Assembly (NCBI GenBank): GCA_037975125.1 | Contig: CM075857.1 | Coordinates: 23,610,310-23,674,309, forward strand | DNA length: 64,000 bases | Direction of reading: 5' to 3' | DNA from: Latrodectus hesperus | Lineage: Eukaryota; Arthropoda; Arachnida; Araneae; Theridiidae | Shown: in pieces, positions 32,351 to 49,180 of the stretch | Layout: the number at the start of each line of letters is the position of its first letter | How positions within the stretch are numbered: the first letter of the stretch is position 1 | Notes under the pieces: model-generated | Told to the model about the DNA's origin: nothing | What the model saw: the letters and a program-made list of their open reading frames with translations, nothing else | The model's database searches: none | Program-made: the position numbers and the translations under genes

Positions 32351-35300
32351 CATCTCAGGGTTTAAGCTGATGAATTATAAACTAAATTAAGTAAAATTAA
32401 GTATTTTCTCTATGTATTACATTCCCCTTTCTAGGGTTAATATTTATTTTAATATCGATGTATTCAAAATTATTTAATCAAATATTTTAAGCTTCTACTG
32501 TTTCTTTAGAAAGTTTAAGAACATAAAAAAGCAATGAAAATTTTCTAGTTCTAATCCTTATATCAATTTTCGATAATTACTTACACAGAATAGGAAATCA
32601 AATCACGTTTCCTGACTAGTTTACATTGTAGTATTCTTCAAAAATGGCTATAGAATTCTTTTCAAAAGCATTAATAGTGAATAATATTTACATAAATCAT
32701 ATTTGCAATTATTATTTCTACATACCTTACTTCAAATCATAGTATACTCACCGTCTTTTAAAAAAGAGTAAAATCTTAGTTACAAGTTTTGAGATATCAG
32801 TTTTGAAGAGCATATTTTTTATTTTACATTTATATCTAAAAAAACGGTTGTTTTAATAAATATTCAGCCACTTAAAAAATAAGGATACCCTAAAAAATTT
32901 AAGAGGAATAAAATTAACAAATGTTTCCATACATTTAATGTATCTTTTAGATAAATTTAAATTAATTTTTGTTACTTTTTGATATTATAATCCAGAGAAT
33001 TTTGACACCATAATATAGACTTGAAAACATTTTTCTAACTATAACATTATATTTTTTCAATTGTGAAATAAAAACTAAAACTATATTTTAGCTTTGTTAC
33101 CAGCAATAACAAACACCAGTGATTTTAATAATATAGGTAATTATTTATTGTTAAAAGCTATTAAAATTTGTTAAATAAATTGTAACTGAATTGAAAATGC
33201 GTTTTCATACATCATCACTTTATTTTTGACAAAAAATTTAAATATGTTGTATTTAATGGAAATGCCTATATCATGTTGTTTGCAAAATTCCTGAGAATTT
33301 TCTTCCAATAAAATAAAATCTTTACTTCTTGTGGCAGCATGTCTTACATATTAATCATTAATGTAATTGATTGATATCTATGAGTGATAACTTTCATTTT
33401 CATTTCCGTAATCACGATGTCACAGAGAGAAAAAATACACACCACGTATTAAATGACTTCCCAGAGAATGTTCTCCAAACAGCATCTGCAACTGTCTCAT
33501 TTCCCATTAATAGCCTACATTTATTTTAATATCATTTCCTGTTTTTTTCTAGATACCGGAAAGATGAACCAAAGTTTATGGTTGAGGTTTGTAACTTTAG
33601 TAGATGAGGCAGAACATCTGTTCCAAGTGAAGTCCAACCATTTAGCAAATGATGTAGATTCAATATAAATGGTTTTACTGGTTGGATATCGTTTATAAGC
33701 ATTCTACTTCACTGTTCCAATGTTTTATTTTCTACAGACAACAGTAAACCAATTCGAGTCAAAATTTCTAATGATAGTGGTGTACTTTAAAATTCTAAAA
33801 ATAAACTAACATTTTTCAATCGTGGAAGAAAGATATCTATGTCAAAATGTATCACTCTATATTCCTATAATTTGTAACTGATCTCTTCTGAGGGAATGCT
33901 TCAGTATAAATTTTACTGAAAAATTCAAACATATCTAATATTTAAATAAATGTTTACTGTATAGAATTCTACAAAAAATACTCTTTATTTGGGGAAATAA
34001 GTACTGTTTTTTATTTAGCAAAAGGTCATTGTAGACGAAACAATACATTGCTTAGTTATACTACAATACACTTTTTAAGGAATTCTAAGTTATTGTAATC
34101 ATCAGATTTAAAACAAAAAGTAACATAAGTCAGTAATTAGGGATTTACAACATTTTTATATTAGGTTTTCATTTTTTAGTATTTTATTGATAACTAATTA
34201 GATAGTTTTAAGCAATTTTGGTAACTAATTAAATGCTTTTATACTTTTGATATCTACTTATAGAACCAGCTTGTTTGGGTTATGAGTAAATTTATTAAAT
34301 AAGAAATGTTATTAAATATTGCAAAATTAAGTGGCTACAATATCAATATTCATTCTCTAGTGTAAGTGTAAATGATAATATTATAAATTGTTCAATATTC
34401 AATTTACAAATTATTTTTGTTATCAAAATTACTATATAATTAAAATATTTTTGAGAATGTGGTTTCATATGTATAAAACAAATCTAGCTTTATAAGGTAC
34501 ACTTCCTGCATCATTATTACAAGACTTACTATTAGTACAAGTTTGACCGAGACGAATCTAACAATTTGACCCCAAAGCAGTCTATTTGTTTCATGTCTAA
34601 GTTTTCCAGTTTGTTATTTTCAAATTCTTGAGATCCTGTTAAAGCTTAACGAGCCATCTTTAAAAACAAACTATTATTGTTTTCTAATATGCCTATTCCT
34701 ATTTTTGAAAAATTAATATTGATTTCCCTAAATAATACTGCGAATTAATGTTACCTAAATAACAAAAAATACCAATAAAAAGACAAACAATACTAAATAT
34801 TATTAATCATTTCAAGTTGAAAAGATAAGTTCTTAGGACACATTTTCTTCATTGAAAATAAAATTATTTCAAAAATTAATAGCAAATTTCAGGAACTAAT
34901 TTTTAACATCCTATTAATTTGTGAAATATACAGTTACATGTGTGCATTCAGCATTGAGTACTTTTTGAATTACAATTATTGCAAATTGAGAAATTGAATT
35001 CAAGGATATTTATACTTTAAATATTACTTGACATTTAAGATAAAAATTAAATTAGTTTTGAAAAGTGTTGAGAGAACAACATTGCGTAATTGCTAAAAAT
35101 TCAAGCTGCGTCATGCTTTTATACTGTAATACCTTTACTGTGATTTAAAATAATTTTTAAAATGGGCATTTTCTGTCCGATTTTTGCTTTAAAAAAGAAA
35201 ATCACAATTTCAATTAACAATGTATACATAGTTGTATACTCCCACAAATTCACTGAAATCAATTAATCACCAAAAACTTTTTTTAATATGAAAATTGTTA

Positions 35301-38300
35301 TTAAAATTAATTCCAATTAAATTGAGAGGATTCTAGGATTTGTGCAAACATATACATTATTTAAAAATCAATTGTGCATTTTCTATAAGACTTAAATTTA
35401 AGTATAAACCTGATTTCAATAGATATAAATAAATAATTCTCAATTAGAAATAAGAAACGCTAAGGTATATATTTGTTTTACATTGTAGACTTCAATGATA
35501 CAAAATATTTAAATAGTAAAATCAGTGATAAAGCTAGAATACAAATAAAATATTGTTTTAATTAGTTTTTAACTAAAAGAAAATTTTATATGGCAAAATA
35601 TATTTAAGAAAAGCAAAAAAATACAATTTATTACTGATTTGAAAGTGTTTACTGATTATATGTAAAATATGTGTTTTTTTCAAGAAACAAATAAAGGTTA
35701 TATGTTTTGAAACATATTCATCAAAAATGTGAAACATAAAATAACTAACTGTAAATAAACTAAGCGCAATCAAACTTAATTTTGGTTTACCTTCCTAATA
35801 AATTTTAATCATTAAACATTTTCAAAATTAATGTATTTTATTTGTAATTTTAGCTATAACCTATAAATTATTTTATAAAATTCAATAAATGCTGCAAAGC
35901 GAAGAAGTATAATTGATCTGTACTTAACATTAAGTATTTTCCCTTAACAATTTATTTTTTTAAATAATAAAATTAATTTAAATTCTAAGCTACCAGAAAA
36001 TTTTATAAGCAGGATCATCCAGTTTACTAAACTTTAAAAACTTCATTAATTTTATAGGGTTAAACTGTGACACAGGGCCCTAATGAGACACCGCATCTTC
36101 TGCTCCGATAAATCCTGAAATAGGAAAAAAATTCATGGGAATATTTTGCATGAGCAGTCAAGCGATAGACATCAGTTAAACTTAATCTGGGCACCTTCTG
36201 AAGATTTCTTTTTTCTCCTACTATTTTCTATATTATTTTATTTTATCTTATATGTGGTTAGGAGTAAAATTATTATAAGAATTGATCTGAAAAGAATCGC
36301 TTGAAGTGTAAGAGATTAAGTAATACTAGATGAGACTTGCTAGATGTATTACGAATATTAATTTTTTAGTTAAATGTTGCAAATATACTCAAAATTATAA
36401 AACTCTGAAGGGTTTTTAATTTAATTAAAATTAACAAGAAAATTATGCATATTGTTTAGTTTTTGTTATATAGTTACCATAGCTAACTAATTTTCAAAGA
36501 ATTATCTTAAATATAATATAATTTATATATATCTGTAATTAGTATTATTAAATAAGATTTAAAAATGATAGTACAATTCAATAGAAATTTCATATGAATA
36601 GATTAAAATAATCTATAACAGTAATTTGTGGTATACATATCAGATTGTATTATCAACGAAACAAAAATATAAATGTAAGAAAACTAAGAATCAATCCAAA
36701 TATGCCTAATTTTACTGCATATTTTAAGTAAAATTAAGCATATTTATTTAAATTGTAAATATTTTACTGCATAAGTAATTTTATAAGTAAAATATATACA
36801 CTATTAAATATATACATATTCATATCATTAAATATATGCATAAGTAAAATGAATACATCCTTTAATTCAATATAATTTTGCGTAAAATACTATTCTACTT
36901 TTTAGATAATTATCAAAGTGAAGGTACGATGAACACAAAATATAAACATTAATTTATAATAAATAATTTTTTGAATTAAATAAAATTTTTTGTCTTTAAA
37001 GACAAAAAACTGCATTTTGCAAATAACATTTCTTAATTATATTATTAAATTTTTATCTTGTTCAAATATAAAATTAGAATCGAAGTAATTTTGTAAACAT
37101 CGAGAATAAAGTTAATCTTTTGACAGAGTTTAAATGTTTTTAGTACTTTAGTAAAAATCATTCTTTTAATTATTTGGAATATCAATTATAATATCGTTGA
37201 TGTTTTTTTAATACAATTGACTTAAATGAACATTCATTCAATCACAAAGCACCAATTTATGACAAAGAAGCTTTTTCGTGAAAAGTGTAATGTTTTTTTA
37301 TATACTTATGTTTTTGCATATATAATTGTGACAAAAATTATTTATAGTCAAGGTGATTTGACCTTAGACCGTTTTAAAATTTAACCATTATTTTTAACCT
37401 GAAATATATTTTATTTGTAGATTTTCTTTCTTTCTGCGCTTATGAGCTAAAAGTTTATTATTTATGCTTAAATGCTACTTATTTTGAACTTAAAATACAT
37501 AGATTTATTCATCATTACTACCAAAATATGATTAAATTTTTCAGAATTTCCATTAATAAAATTTCAAATCAAGATTATATTACAATTATTTTACCTATAA
37601 TAAAAATTTTGATTTCACAATATAATATTATAAAGGATATATTATCAATTTATGTTTTGTGTTTTAATATTTGTGATGTATTCGGTATATAAGTCTGATT
37701 GATATAAGTGTTTCTAAAAAATAAAATCAGTAATTACAGTAATACTAAATTTTGTCAGATTTATTTAGATTTTATTTAATGATAACTAATAATTTTATTA
37801 CATTACATATAAAAAATTGCAGATTAGATTAAAACATAAAATTTGAACTTGTTACATACTTAAAATTACAAAATTCTTGTTGTGTTAAATTAAAATACCT
37901 TTCTAAAGTATATTTTATAATTACTATCAACTTACATGTTTTAAGACATTGAAGCAAAGAAAATGCTGCAAACAATTTTGTACGTGTATACAAAATTAAA
38001 TATATAAATTTCAACATAAAAGTTAAAGAACAAAAATATAATTTATTTGCTTTTAATTTTATAGCAGCCAAATAAAAATTTTCTCATCTTTTCAAAAATA
38101 CATCATTAACCGAAATTCATTAAACATGTTCAGTATTTTTCGAAAGAAATTGAGAATATTTTGAAATTACAATTTAAAATATAAGTTTCTAGTATTTATT
38201 TCTAGAGAAATATATATTTCTATAAATTTTTTACTATCATTACAAAAAACATCACAAACTTCTTGAATGGTCATTTTAGATTAAAGTGTGCCTTTGATAA

Positions 38301-39559
38301 AAATAAGCAAACAAATCCTTTATTGAGTAAAAGCAATTTTTTCAATAAAAAACTTATATATTTCTTTTTTTCAAAAATTACTTATTCATTAAAATAATTC
38401 TATACTTATTTAAAATAGTTCTTGAATATTTTTCATAAGAATAAGTAATGGAATTAGCTTCAAGGCAGATCTAAGTGAAGTCTCAAGTTTTACAAAATTT
38501 ACGTAATGAATCTAATTATCATTTGGAATTATTCATAGCTTATATAACGAATAATTAGACTTGGAGTTTTAATAATTAACTGTTAAAAATAAATACTTAA
38601 TGAATTATTAATAAGATAAATACTCAAGATAGTAAATGTTTTGTTATTTATTCGCATTTATCAATACTTAATATATATAATTTCTTTAGTTTTTCAATCA
38701 TTATAATTTGCTTTTCAGAATTTCAGAAAAGTATCGCAATTAGTTGTAGAATTTTTAATATAGGAGAAGTACTTTACTTTAAAACAACCATTAATTTTAA
38801 GGATATTATATAAATTTCTTCAATTTAATTCAAAAACAATTTTATTTTCTGATCACTCCAAAAAAGCCTCCCAAAATATCTTGATTATTTTCCTGTGGTA
38901 TAATTTTTTTCAGATATTACATTTATAGAAACTTTTTTTTAATTACGGATTATTATAATCACTTTAAAAAAGTGTAATTTAGTTCAGTTTTGAAATTTTA
39001 TTATTTCAAAGGAATATTTTCTAATTAATTGCTAATAAAATTAGAATTTTTATAAAAAAATGAAATTAATTGATCATACTAATTTTGTATGGTCTAAATT
39101 TTTCTTCGCTTGCTTTAAAGTGGTTTTCACTTAATGCTTTTTGATATAAAAAATATTTATAACGAGACGTGTAATTTTAAAAATTGACAAACTATATATA
39201 GTACATTTAAATTGCACTATAATATAATATGCAGTGAACAGAATTACATACATGTAGTTATTCTATTTTTAATGCAATTTTCAAAAGCATTAAATTCCTT
39301 CAATTATTTTGATGATTAAAGAATCTAGAAGCATTCAAATATTTTGAGCTACAAATGACAGAAAATATCAAAAAATATATATTTTAGCTATAGAGTTTAC
39401 TATATCATTTTACATTAGTTATGACATTTAATTATAAAAATTACAAAATAACTAGAAGCTACGATGAAAAAATCAAACACAATTGAAATGTTACAAAAAT
39501 AACATACTAAACATAAATGCGAATTAATGGAGTATAAACTAATTCATCACATAGAAAAA
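32350..39559. other. AT-rich DNA without recognisable genes
   Basis: Contains a decayed SINE tail at 36065-36205 and a weak exon candidate at 33554-33668. Other open frames (66 codons at 35573-35773, 80 codons at 37829-38071, both minus) have AT-driven composition and no domain. Confidence 0.5.
36065..36205 (-). repeat. Decayed SINE 3' part, related to 17605-17868
   Basis: Shares CTGTGACAC, AATGAGAC and GAATAT..GC in the same order and spacing as the body of the SINE at 17.6 kb. The tRNA-like head is absent. Confidence 0.5.
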
Positions 39560-39567
39560 GATTTATT

Positions 39568-41148
39568 TTGTTGTTGTTGCATGCCCCCAAAGGCCAGCAC
39601 CGCTAGACCAGGTCCATGACGTTGTACACTCTACAATAATCCAAAACCAGAAGAGGGTCGTCAACTAAGTCCTGCCTGGAGAGCCCTAGGCACTCAAGGA
39701 TATGTTCAGGCGAAGCCTGCTCGGTAGAGCAGTTGGTACAGGTTTCAAAGGTTCGGGAACCCTCAGAAAATGTTAGGGTTTTAAGATGTCCACTTCGAAA
39801 TCGGGCGAGAATAGTTTGTTCCTGACGACTTAAGTCTTTGTGGTCAGGGAGCCTCCGGGACGGGAACTTTGGTACCAGTAATGTACCGGAGGGACAATCC
39901 AAATCATCTTGTTCTTAATTTTTTATCTGGAGTGAATCTCCGTGAAAGTGAGAGGAGCTAAATTAACGGAGGCCTCGCCAGCACCAGCTTTCGCCAGAGC
40001 ATCCGCAATTTCATTTCCCTCAATATCGACGTGGGAAGGAATCCACTGCAGATGAATCTGATGAGATATGGAAAGCCGTTTTAACTTGTTAACTATTGTC
40101 ACTCCAACATTGTCTCTAACACTTTGAAAATTGCACAGGTGCTGAATTGCCCTTCTGCTGTCAGACAAAATCCAAACCTCCTTTCCATAAGGAAGAGATG
40201 AAAAAACCTCAAGGGCCTCATCAATGGCTATCAGTTCACTGCGAAAAACCGAGCAGTGATCGGGATTTCTCCTCTGAAGCTTTAAGTCATGGTCTTGAGA
40301 TTTGACGAAAATACCACTGCCGGACCGGAAAAAGTCATCTCTACTGCCGTCTGTGTAGACTTGAACAGCGTCAAGTGGAATCTCTCCAATTTTCTCAAGG
40401 GCCAATTCCCTCAAATAGGCAGGAAGGTCTGTTTGCTTATTCACATGTACTGGTAATACGAAATGAAAGAAGACACCGTCTAAATCGTCCAACGGGCTAA
40501 GACACTGTGATATGTGATGTGGTTCCACTGCGTCATCGACAAGATTAAAGAAAGCCACTTGGCTGAAGGGACTGTTTCTCTTAAGCCTCTGATTGTTACA
40601 CCAGTTTTTAAAGTAGTTAGGGGTGCGATTTTGTGAGCCTAGAGCGCTAAGTTTGTTGTAGTATTTTATTAGGCAAGCACGTCTCCTAAGACTTAAGGGC
40701 TGTAAGTCTGCTTCAAAAAGAACAATTTCTCTGGGACATGAGTTTCTAAGCCCAGTGATGATCCGAGCTGCGCTAAGCTGGACCTTTTCAAGTTTCTGAA
40801 GATTTGTATCTGAGGCACTACAATAAATGGGAAGGCCATACTCTAAGACTGGTCTGATTAATGCGATATACTTGTTTCTAAGGGTGACAGAGTCAGCGCC
40901 CCAATCTCGCCCAGAAATATACCGTAAAATGCTGAGTCGTTTTCTCGCCTTCAGCACGAGATGATCGATATGTTTATTTCCTAGTATTTCAGAGTCCAAC
41001 ACAAAACACAAATATTTTGGGTGTTTATCAAGAGACCCTGAAACTCCTTGAGAGGGAATTATTATACTTCACTCTGATAAGTCTATTTCGTAAGAAATCG
41101 TAGATCCAGGGAAGGGCTTTACCACCAATACCAAATTTTTTAAAAAAT
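39568..41148 (-). mobile_element. I/Jockey-type non-LTR retrotransposon with RNase H, 5'-truncated and internally deleted (copy A)
   Basis: On the minus strand the element runs from a partial reverse transcriptase through RNase H to a 3' end with CAACAACAAC next to 39568. An 8-bp GATTTATT occurs on both sides (39560-39567 and 41149-41156) and is a plausible target-site duplication. A 5'-truncated copy with a simple-repeat 3' tail is the normal product of target-primed reverse transcription. It is related to copy B at 42948-43775, which has the same tail type and homologous protein. Confidence 0.85.
39603..41148 (-). pseudogene. Retrotransposon ORF2: RT fragment, thumb, RNase H and C-terminal Cys/His region
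   Basis: The frame entering at 41148 reads FGIGGKALPWIYDFLRNR, part of the RT fingers/palm. It is then abruptly joined, out of frame, near 41035 to the later block HPKYLCFVLDSEI. The region that should hold the palm catalytic Asp-Asp motif is missing. A 362-codon open segment (41011-39923) carries the RT thumb and a full RNase H with YTDGSR, RSELIAIDEAL, ILSDSR and GNEIADALAK, supplying all four acidic residues. A TAA and a frameshift near 39923-39860 separate it from a C-terminal 99-codon segment (39902-39603). This has C-x2-C, H and C spacing (TCTNCSTEQASPEHILEC). The enzyme would copy element RNA at nicked chromosomal targets; this copy cannot. Confidence 0.88.
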
Positions 41149-41156
41149 GATTTATT

Positions 41157-42936
41157 CTACTTTATACAATTAAAAATGTATGAATGATTATTTTGTATCT
41201 TTCATGCAGACAAATGTTACCTCGTTTCAAATAAACTTATTAACTCCTATAATAAAGCATAATAATAAATATTATCATTAATAGAAATATTTAGTAAGTA
41301 AATTATTCAAAAATGACAAATAAAATGTAAACATTTATCGCGCATATTCTCAAAATCATTTGTGATTACTGTAATCTACATCTAATTTTCATAACACCTA
41401 ATAAAATAAAATATAAATTGAACTGCATAATATTAAAATAAAATTGTGTGTGGTACTGAAATTAGTTTTCTCTAATATTTTGTTTCTGGCACAACATTTA
41501 ATTAAACTTATTAAATAAAATACAATTTTTTTAATAAACATTAGGCTTATTTTTTTCAGTAAAAAGGCATTTGTATTAAAAGTATATTGTTCTGCCTTTC
41601 CAAGAAAATATAAGCTTAAATGTTTCGACTGATAATATAATTTTGAAATAATTTGTTTGGATAGTTATTCAAATATTATGTAAGACATAAATGAGAAAAT
41701 GTTTACATGTAGACTGTGAAAATAGCATTTTATATATGCTTCAGAATGTTTTGAATTCCATTAATTAAATTTGGAAATTCATTTTCTTATTACAATATTT
41801 TCTTTGAAATAAATCTGTAAATTTGAACTGCTCGATGATTTGGGGATAAGAAAAGCAACAATTCTTCAAAAGTAAACAATCAGATACGATATTAATAAAA
41901 ATTGTATAAATTATAAATAAAATATCAAATAAGATATTACTAAGATAACCAATTATATTATCAGAGTTTAAAATAAAATATTATAATCAGCTAATTATAC
42001 TTAATTCAGTATTTAATTTTAAGATTTTTTCATCAGCAGTTAAATGCTATCGATTCATTTAACAATATATAAAAATATATTAAAAGATCATTACATGAGA
42101 TGTAATATACTATCTTAGAGAAAATATTAGAAATCACTATTAACAGAGAAGAAATTAATAACAAATTTATATAATAATTCTTACTGAAATATTCTACCTC
42201 ACATAGGTATGTAGTAATTACAAGTTGTTTAGTTTGAATAGAGGCATCCCAGATTGAAAAATATTTAGATTATAGAATTACTTTTGTAAGAAATTTCATA
42301 TAATTAGTTTCCTTTAAATTACTTTCCTTAGGTAATAAGAGAATAATGAGCACACAGAAATGGACCGATATTCACCACAGATGACAATAACATTCACGTA
42401 AAATTGCTTACTTAGTAACGAAAATTCTCTGAAAGCAGTTAAATAAGTGTATTTTTAGGAAAGGTGATTATTTTTGAAAGAAGATTTACATGCAATAATA
42501 AAATGCATCAAAAGTTATCCTAAAAATACGTTTTCAAAATATCTACTTTTTCCATTTTTTGCTAAATGACCAAATATACCATCATTGAAGAGGTAAATAA
42601 AATTTTAAAGTGTTTTTTATATATTTTAAAATATAACATACTAAGTTGCCCTCATTATGTTGTGGTGAAATTCGGTAATTTCAGAAAAAACTCCGAGGAA
42701 AACCGCGATTCGTTTTTAACAATTGAGTGGCAGAGACAAAAATTCAAAACAAATTTAATAAAACTGAATAATTTATTTTAGCAGCTTAGTGACAAGAGAA
42801 GATAACATTTACAAACTAAATCCTTATAATTGATGAAATTCTGATCATTAAATTATTTTGTGACAGTTACAAAATAATATATCAGAACTAAGTTAGACCA
42901 GACGGAATAAGAACGACAGATCAGACTCACCCTTTT
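41157..42936. other. AT-rich DNA; no gene recognised
   Basis: A 71-codon plus frame at 42566-42781 has no recognisable domain. From about 42880 the composition becomes more balanced and is continuous with 43787 onward if the retrotransposon insertion is removed. Confidence 0.5.
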
Positions 42937-42947
42937 AGTAGTATTAT
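42937..42947 (+). repeat. Target-site duplication, left copy (11 bp)
   Basis: AGTAGTATTAT, identical to 43776-43786 on the other side of the non-LTR copy B. Confidence 0.85.
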
Positions 42948-43775
42948 CTAAGCCACATTCCTATCAATGCCATCAAAATCCAAAATCTTCACTGACGGTA
43001 GTAAAATTGATATTCTTGCAGGTAGTGGCATATATATTGAAACCCCTCACACCAATTTGACTCTTTCTCATCGTAATCCCAATCACTTCTCTGTCTTCAG
43101 AAGTGAATTGATTGCAATAGACCTGGGACTAAAAGCTATTCTTTCTGAAGAGGATTATGGTGACCTATGAATCTTGTCTGACAGCCGTAGTTCTCTCCAC
43201 CATCTTAGTAATTGGCTTCTTGTAGGCGACAAGATCAGTAACTCTATCCTGCTTAAATTAAAACTCATTTCACTTAATCATGATGTTCACTTGCAATGGA
43301 TACCTTCACATGTGAATCTCCACGGGAATGAAATGGCCGATAATTTTGCTAAGGAGGGTTGCAGGATTTCAAATACTCCCTCTTCCACACTTACTTTTCT
43401 TGAGTTATACTCCCGGGAAAAATCAAAAATCTCGGAGGAGTGGAAAACACCCCCTCCCATAATTGGTACAAGGGATCAAAACCGGGTTTGTCCCTTGACC
43501 TCCCATGTGACAGACGTACCCGGACTGTTCTCTCAAGTCTTGCTAGCGGTCATATTAAGTGCCTCTCTTTCAACGAGGGCAGGAAAACTTTCGTCACCTG
43601 CACCAAGTGCCAAAATCATCAGGCTTCTCCTGAGCATCTTTTGGATTGCATGGGTCTCTCTAGGGAGGATCTCTTTAGCAATCCTCTTTTAGTCTTCGAC
43701 TTCCTTACAGTCAACGAACTCGTGGATCTAGTCTGACTCCGTCAGACACGGAGGATAAGCAACAACAACAACAAC
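42948..43775 (+). mobile_element. I/Jockey-type non-LTR retrotransposon, 5'-truncated (copy B)
   Basis: The insertion is bounded by an 11-bp duplication, lacks everything upstream of RNase H, and ends in a (CAA)n-type tail. This is a textbook 5'-truncated product of target-primed reverse transcription, in opposite orientation to copy A. Confidence 0.9.
42967..43736 (+). pseudogene. Retrotransposon RNase H and C-terminal Cys/His region
   Basis: The reading starts KIFTDGSKIDILAGSGIYIE and continues RSELIAIDLGL, meets a TGA at about 43168, and continues in the same frame with ILSDSRSSLHHL and GNEMADNFAKE. The four RNase H acidic residues are therefore all present around one nonsense codon. A frameshift near 43455 moves the remainder to another frame. 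This reads SLASGHIKCLSFNEG and a C-x2-C...H...C cluster (TCTKCQNHQASPEHLLDC) and stops at 43736. No RT or endonuclease is present. The same region of copy A aligns throughout, so both derive from one family. Confidence 0.9.
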
Positions 43776-43786
43776 AGTAGTATTAT
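43776..43786 (+). repeat. Target-site duplication, right copy (11 bp)
   Basis: AGTAGTATTAT, directly after the CAA-rich tail. Confidence 0.85.
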
Positions 43787-44350
43787 GGTTGCGTTGTCTC
43801 CTATCGTCAATGGCTTCACCGTTTTCCGGTGTCGATGATTCCCTTCTTTCATCAATTTCTCGTCCTCTATTCGTCATCTTCGCTTTCCATTTCCATCCGC
43901 TGATATTTGAACATCTTGCTTGGCTTTCTGCTCCTTTCCACAATCACTTGGCTTACTCATTCCTCATGTGCTTTCTTTTTTTTTTCCTTTTTATCTCTCA
44001 TCAGAATTTTGTTGTCTTTCTCTCAATAATTTCTTCTCTTTTACCCTCATCTATTTGGCTGCAATCAGCAAAGTCGAGATAGGACTTTGACTGGACAGGG
44101 GAGCTGTACTCCGTTTACAACTTAAATCGTTCATTCTTCTCAAGGAAGATCCAATCTGCTATCGTGGACCACCTTTTTCCGGTAACTTCTTTTTTAGATG
44201 CAGTTTTCAATTCTTCCTGATTCTCATCTTGGCTACTCTTCTTTACACCATTGGTTCTCTAAGGTTCTATAGAACCTCTATCTATGTGGGATAGGTCAGA
44301 AATCTCTACCCCTCAATCCCGACTGGCTTGATTTACATATAAAAGATATT
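43787..44350. other. Pyrimidine-rich, more balanced-composition segment of unknown origin
   Basis: This segment is GC-richer than the surroundings and rich in C and T on the plus strand. It holds a 97-codon plus frame (43789-44082), a 71-codon minus frame and a perfect 16-bp palindrome AGGTTCTATAGAACCT at 44262-44277. It probably belongs with 42880-42936 to one older repeat into which copy B inserted. I do not recognise the family and see no firm coding signal. Confidence 0.45.
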
Positions 44351-45670
44351 ATAAAACGCAAACGTTCTTGAGGCCTAACTTTAATTAAATCATTTCCTTT
44401 ACTTTCTAACATCATTGTTTGAAAGGAAAATCTCTTAAATTTAAGGTAACAATAAAAATATAAATCTTTGTTTTCTCAGAGTTTGATTGTGTCGTTTTAC
44501 ACTATGACACATTATATTTGAGAAAATACAGAAATACCTCAAAATATCATTCATAATTCGTGGTCGTGTATAAATTATCATGATACATTTAGTATAATTA
44601 GTTGGTTATATTTGTCCTTATTACGAAAGGATAATTATCCTTGATAAATAAATACCATTCTTTATTTTAATGAATACCAAAGCTCTGATCCCATATTTTT
44701 TAGAATAAATTTTTTAAAGGGAATATTTGAGTTTTTATAATCAAAAATGATATTTAATTCAACAATTACATTGGAAATACTTGTAAAAAGCATCTTAAGT
44801 GGTAACTAAAAGAGGATATGGTAAACTAAGTGCAATAAATACCCGTTACTTTTTTAGCTGTCATGGCAATAGTTCACGCAATAATTATTAGATGCAGGAA
44901 TGCCATCCAATTCATGCTGATGCTATAGGTTGTGTCACATTAAATACAAATTATAACACAATATTTTATACTCTAAAACTCTGTAAACTTTTAATATTAC
45001 CTCTATATCATAAATATTTTTCTATAAATGAAGCCTAATTTTTATTTCAAATGTAATAAAAAATTTATTGTCTTTACAAAATTAAATTAAAAATTAATCA
45101 GGCTTAAGAATTACACAAAATATTCCTTGGAGCTCTGTTAACTGCTGAAAAAAGTCTTGATTACAATTTAACAACTGAGTAGTCTTACTCTATTTAAGTT
45201 CTTGCTCATTATTTTAAAATCATTACTTATTTCTTAAATCATATATACGAATGGTTTATAAAAATAATCGAGATACAGAGAATACTTCATGATATTTCTA
45301 CTCTATTTGAAGAGTACTACTGTGAAATATATCAATCATTTACTAATATTCTTTTGACTATCTTTAAACATATAATTTCCTAACGTTGAAAGAGATTCAA
45401 TTCCAATCATGGAAGAAATGAAGATTAATTTAATATTTTATTTGCTTATATAAGTCATTAGAATTACCAATCGCTTTTAAGATTACTTTCTTCAAAATTG
45501 ACCTCATATTTGTGATCCTATAAAGCTAACAATATATTTAAAAAAATTTTCAAGTACTTCTAAATTTTTTGGATTTTACTAAAATTTTTCATTGCTGTAG
45601 ACTTATATATATTTATTCAAAACAATCCAAAAGTAAAGAGGAGGTTTCAAAAATAATAACTGGAAACTTT
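44351..45670. other. AT-rich DNA without recognisable genes
   Basis: Nothing is recognised. Confidence 0.55.
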
Positions 45671-48915
<3,245 letters not shown>

Positions 48916-48919
48916 TATG
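48916..48919 (+). repeat. Gypsy element target-site duplication (left), TATG
   Basis: TATG directly outside the LTR, matching 54988-54991. Confidence 0.85.
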
Positions 48920-49180
48920 TGATATCGGTTTCATACTATTTGTCAGATGACGAGTCAGTAGCTTAGGAGGGGAAGGAAGAAGTTCTTATAAATTTACTAA
49001 TATTTAAAGGTTTATTTACAGAATATTTACAGACTATCTTTAAGGTAGCTCCTTCATAGTGAGCTCCTTCTTACAATCTCTCTTCTCTCTTACTTCTACA
49101 CACCTCTCAACATGACCTCTTAAACACTGCCATCTAGTGGCCACTCATTTTTTAAGTAATAATACAGCTTGATGCTAACA
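48920..49180 (-). repeat. Gypsy 3' LTR
   Basis: 261 bp. In element orientation it begins TGTTAGCATC and ends GATATCA, where the other LTR ends GATAACA. Compared with the 5' LTR there are three substitutions and one extra base in a CT-rich run. Confidence 0.95.
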
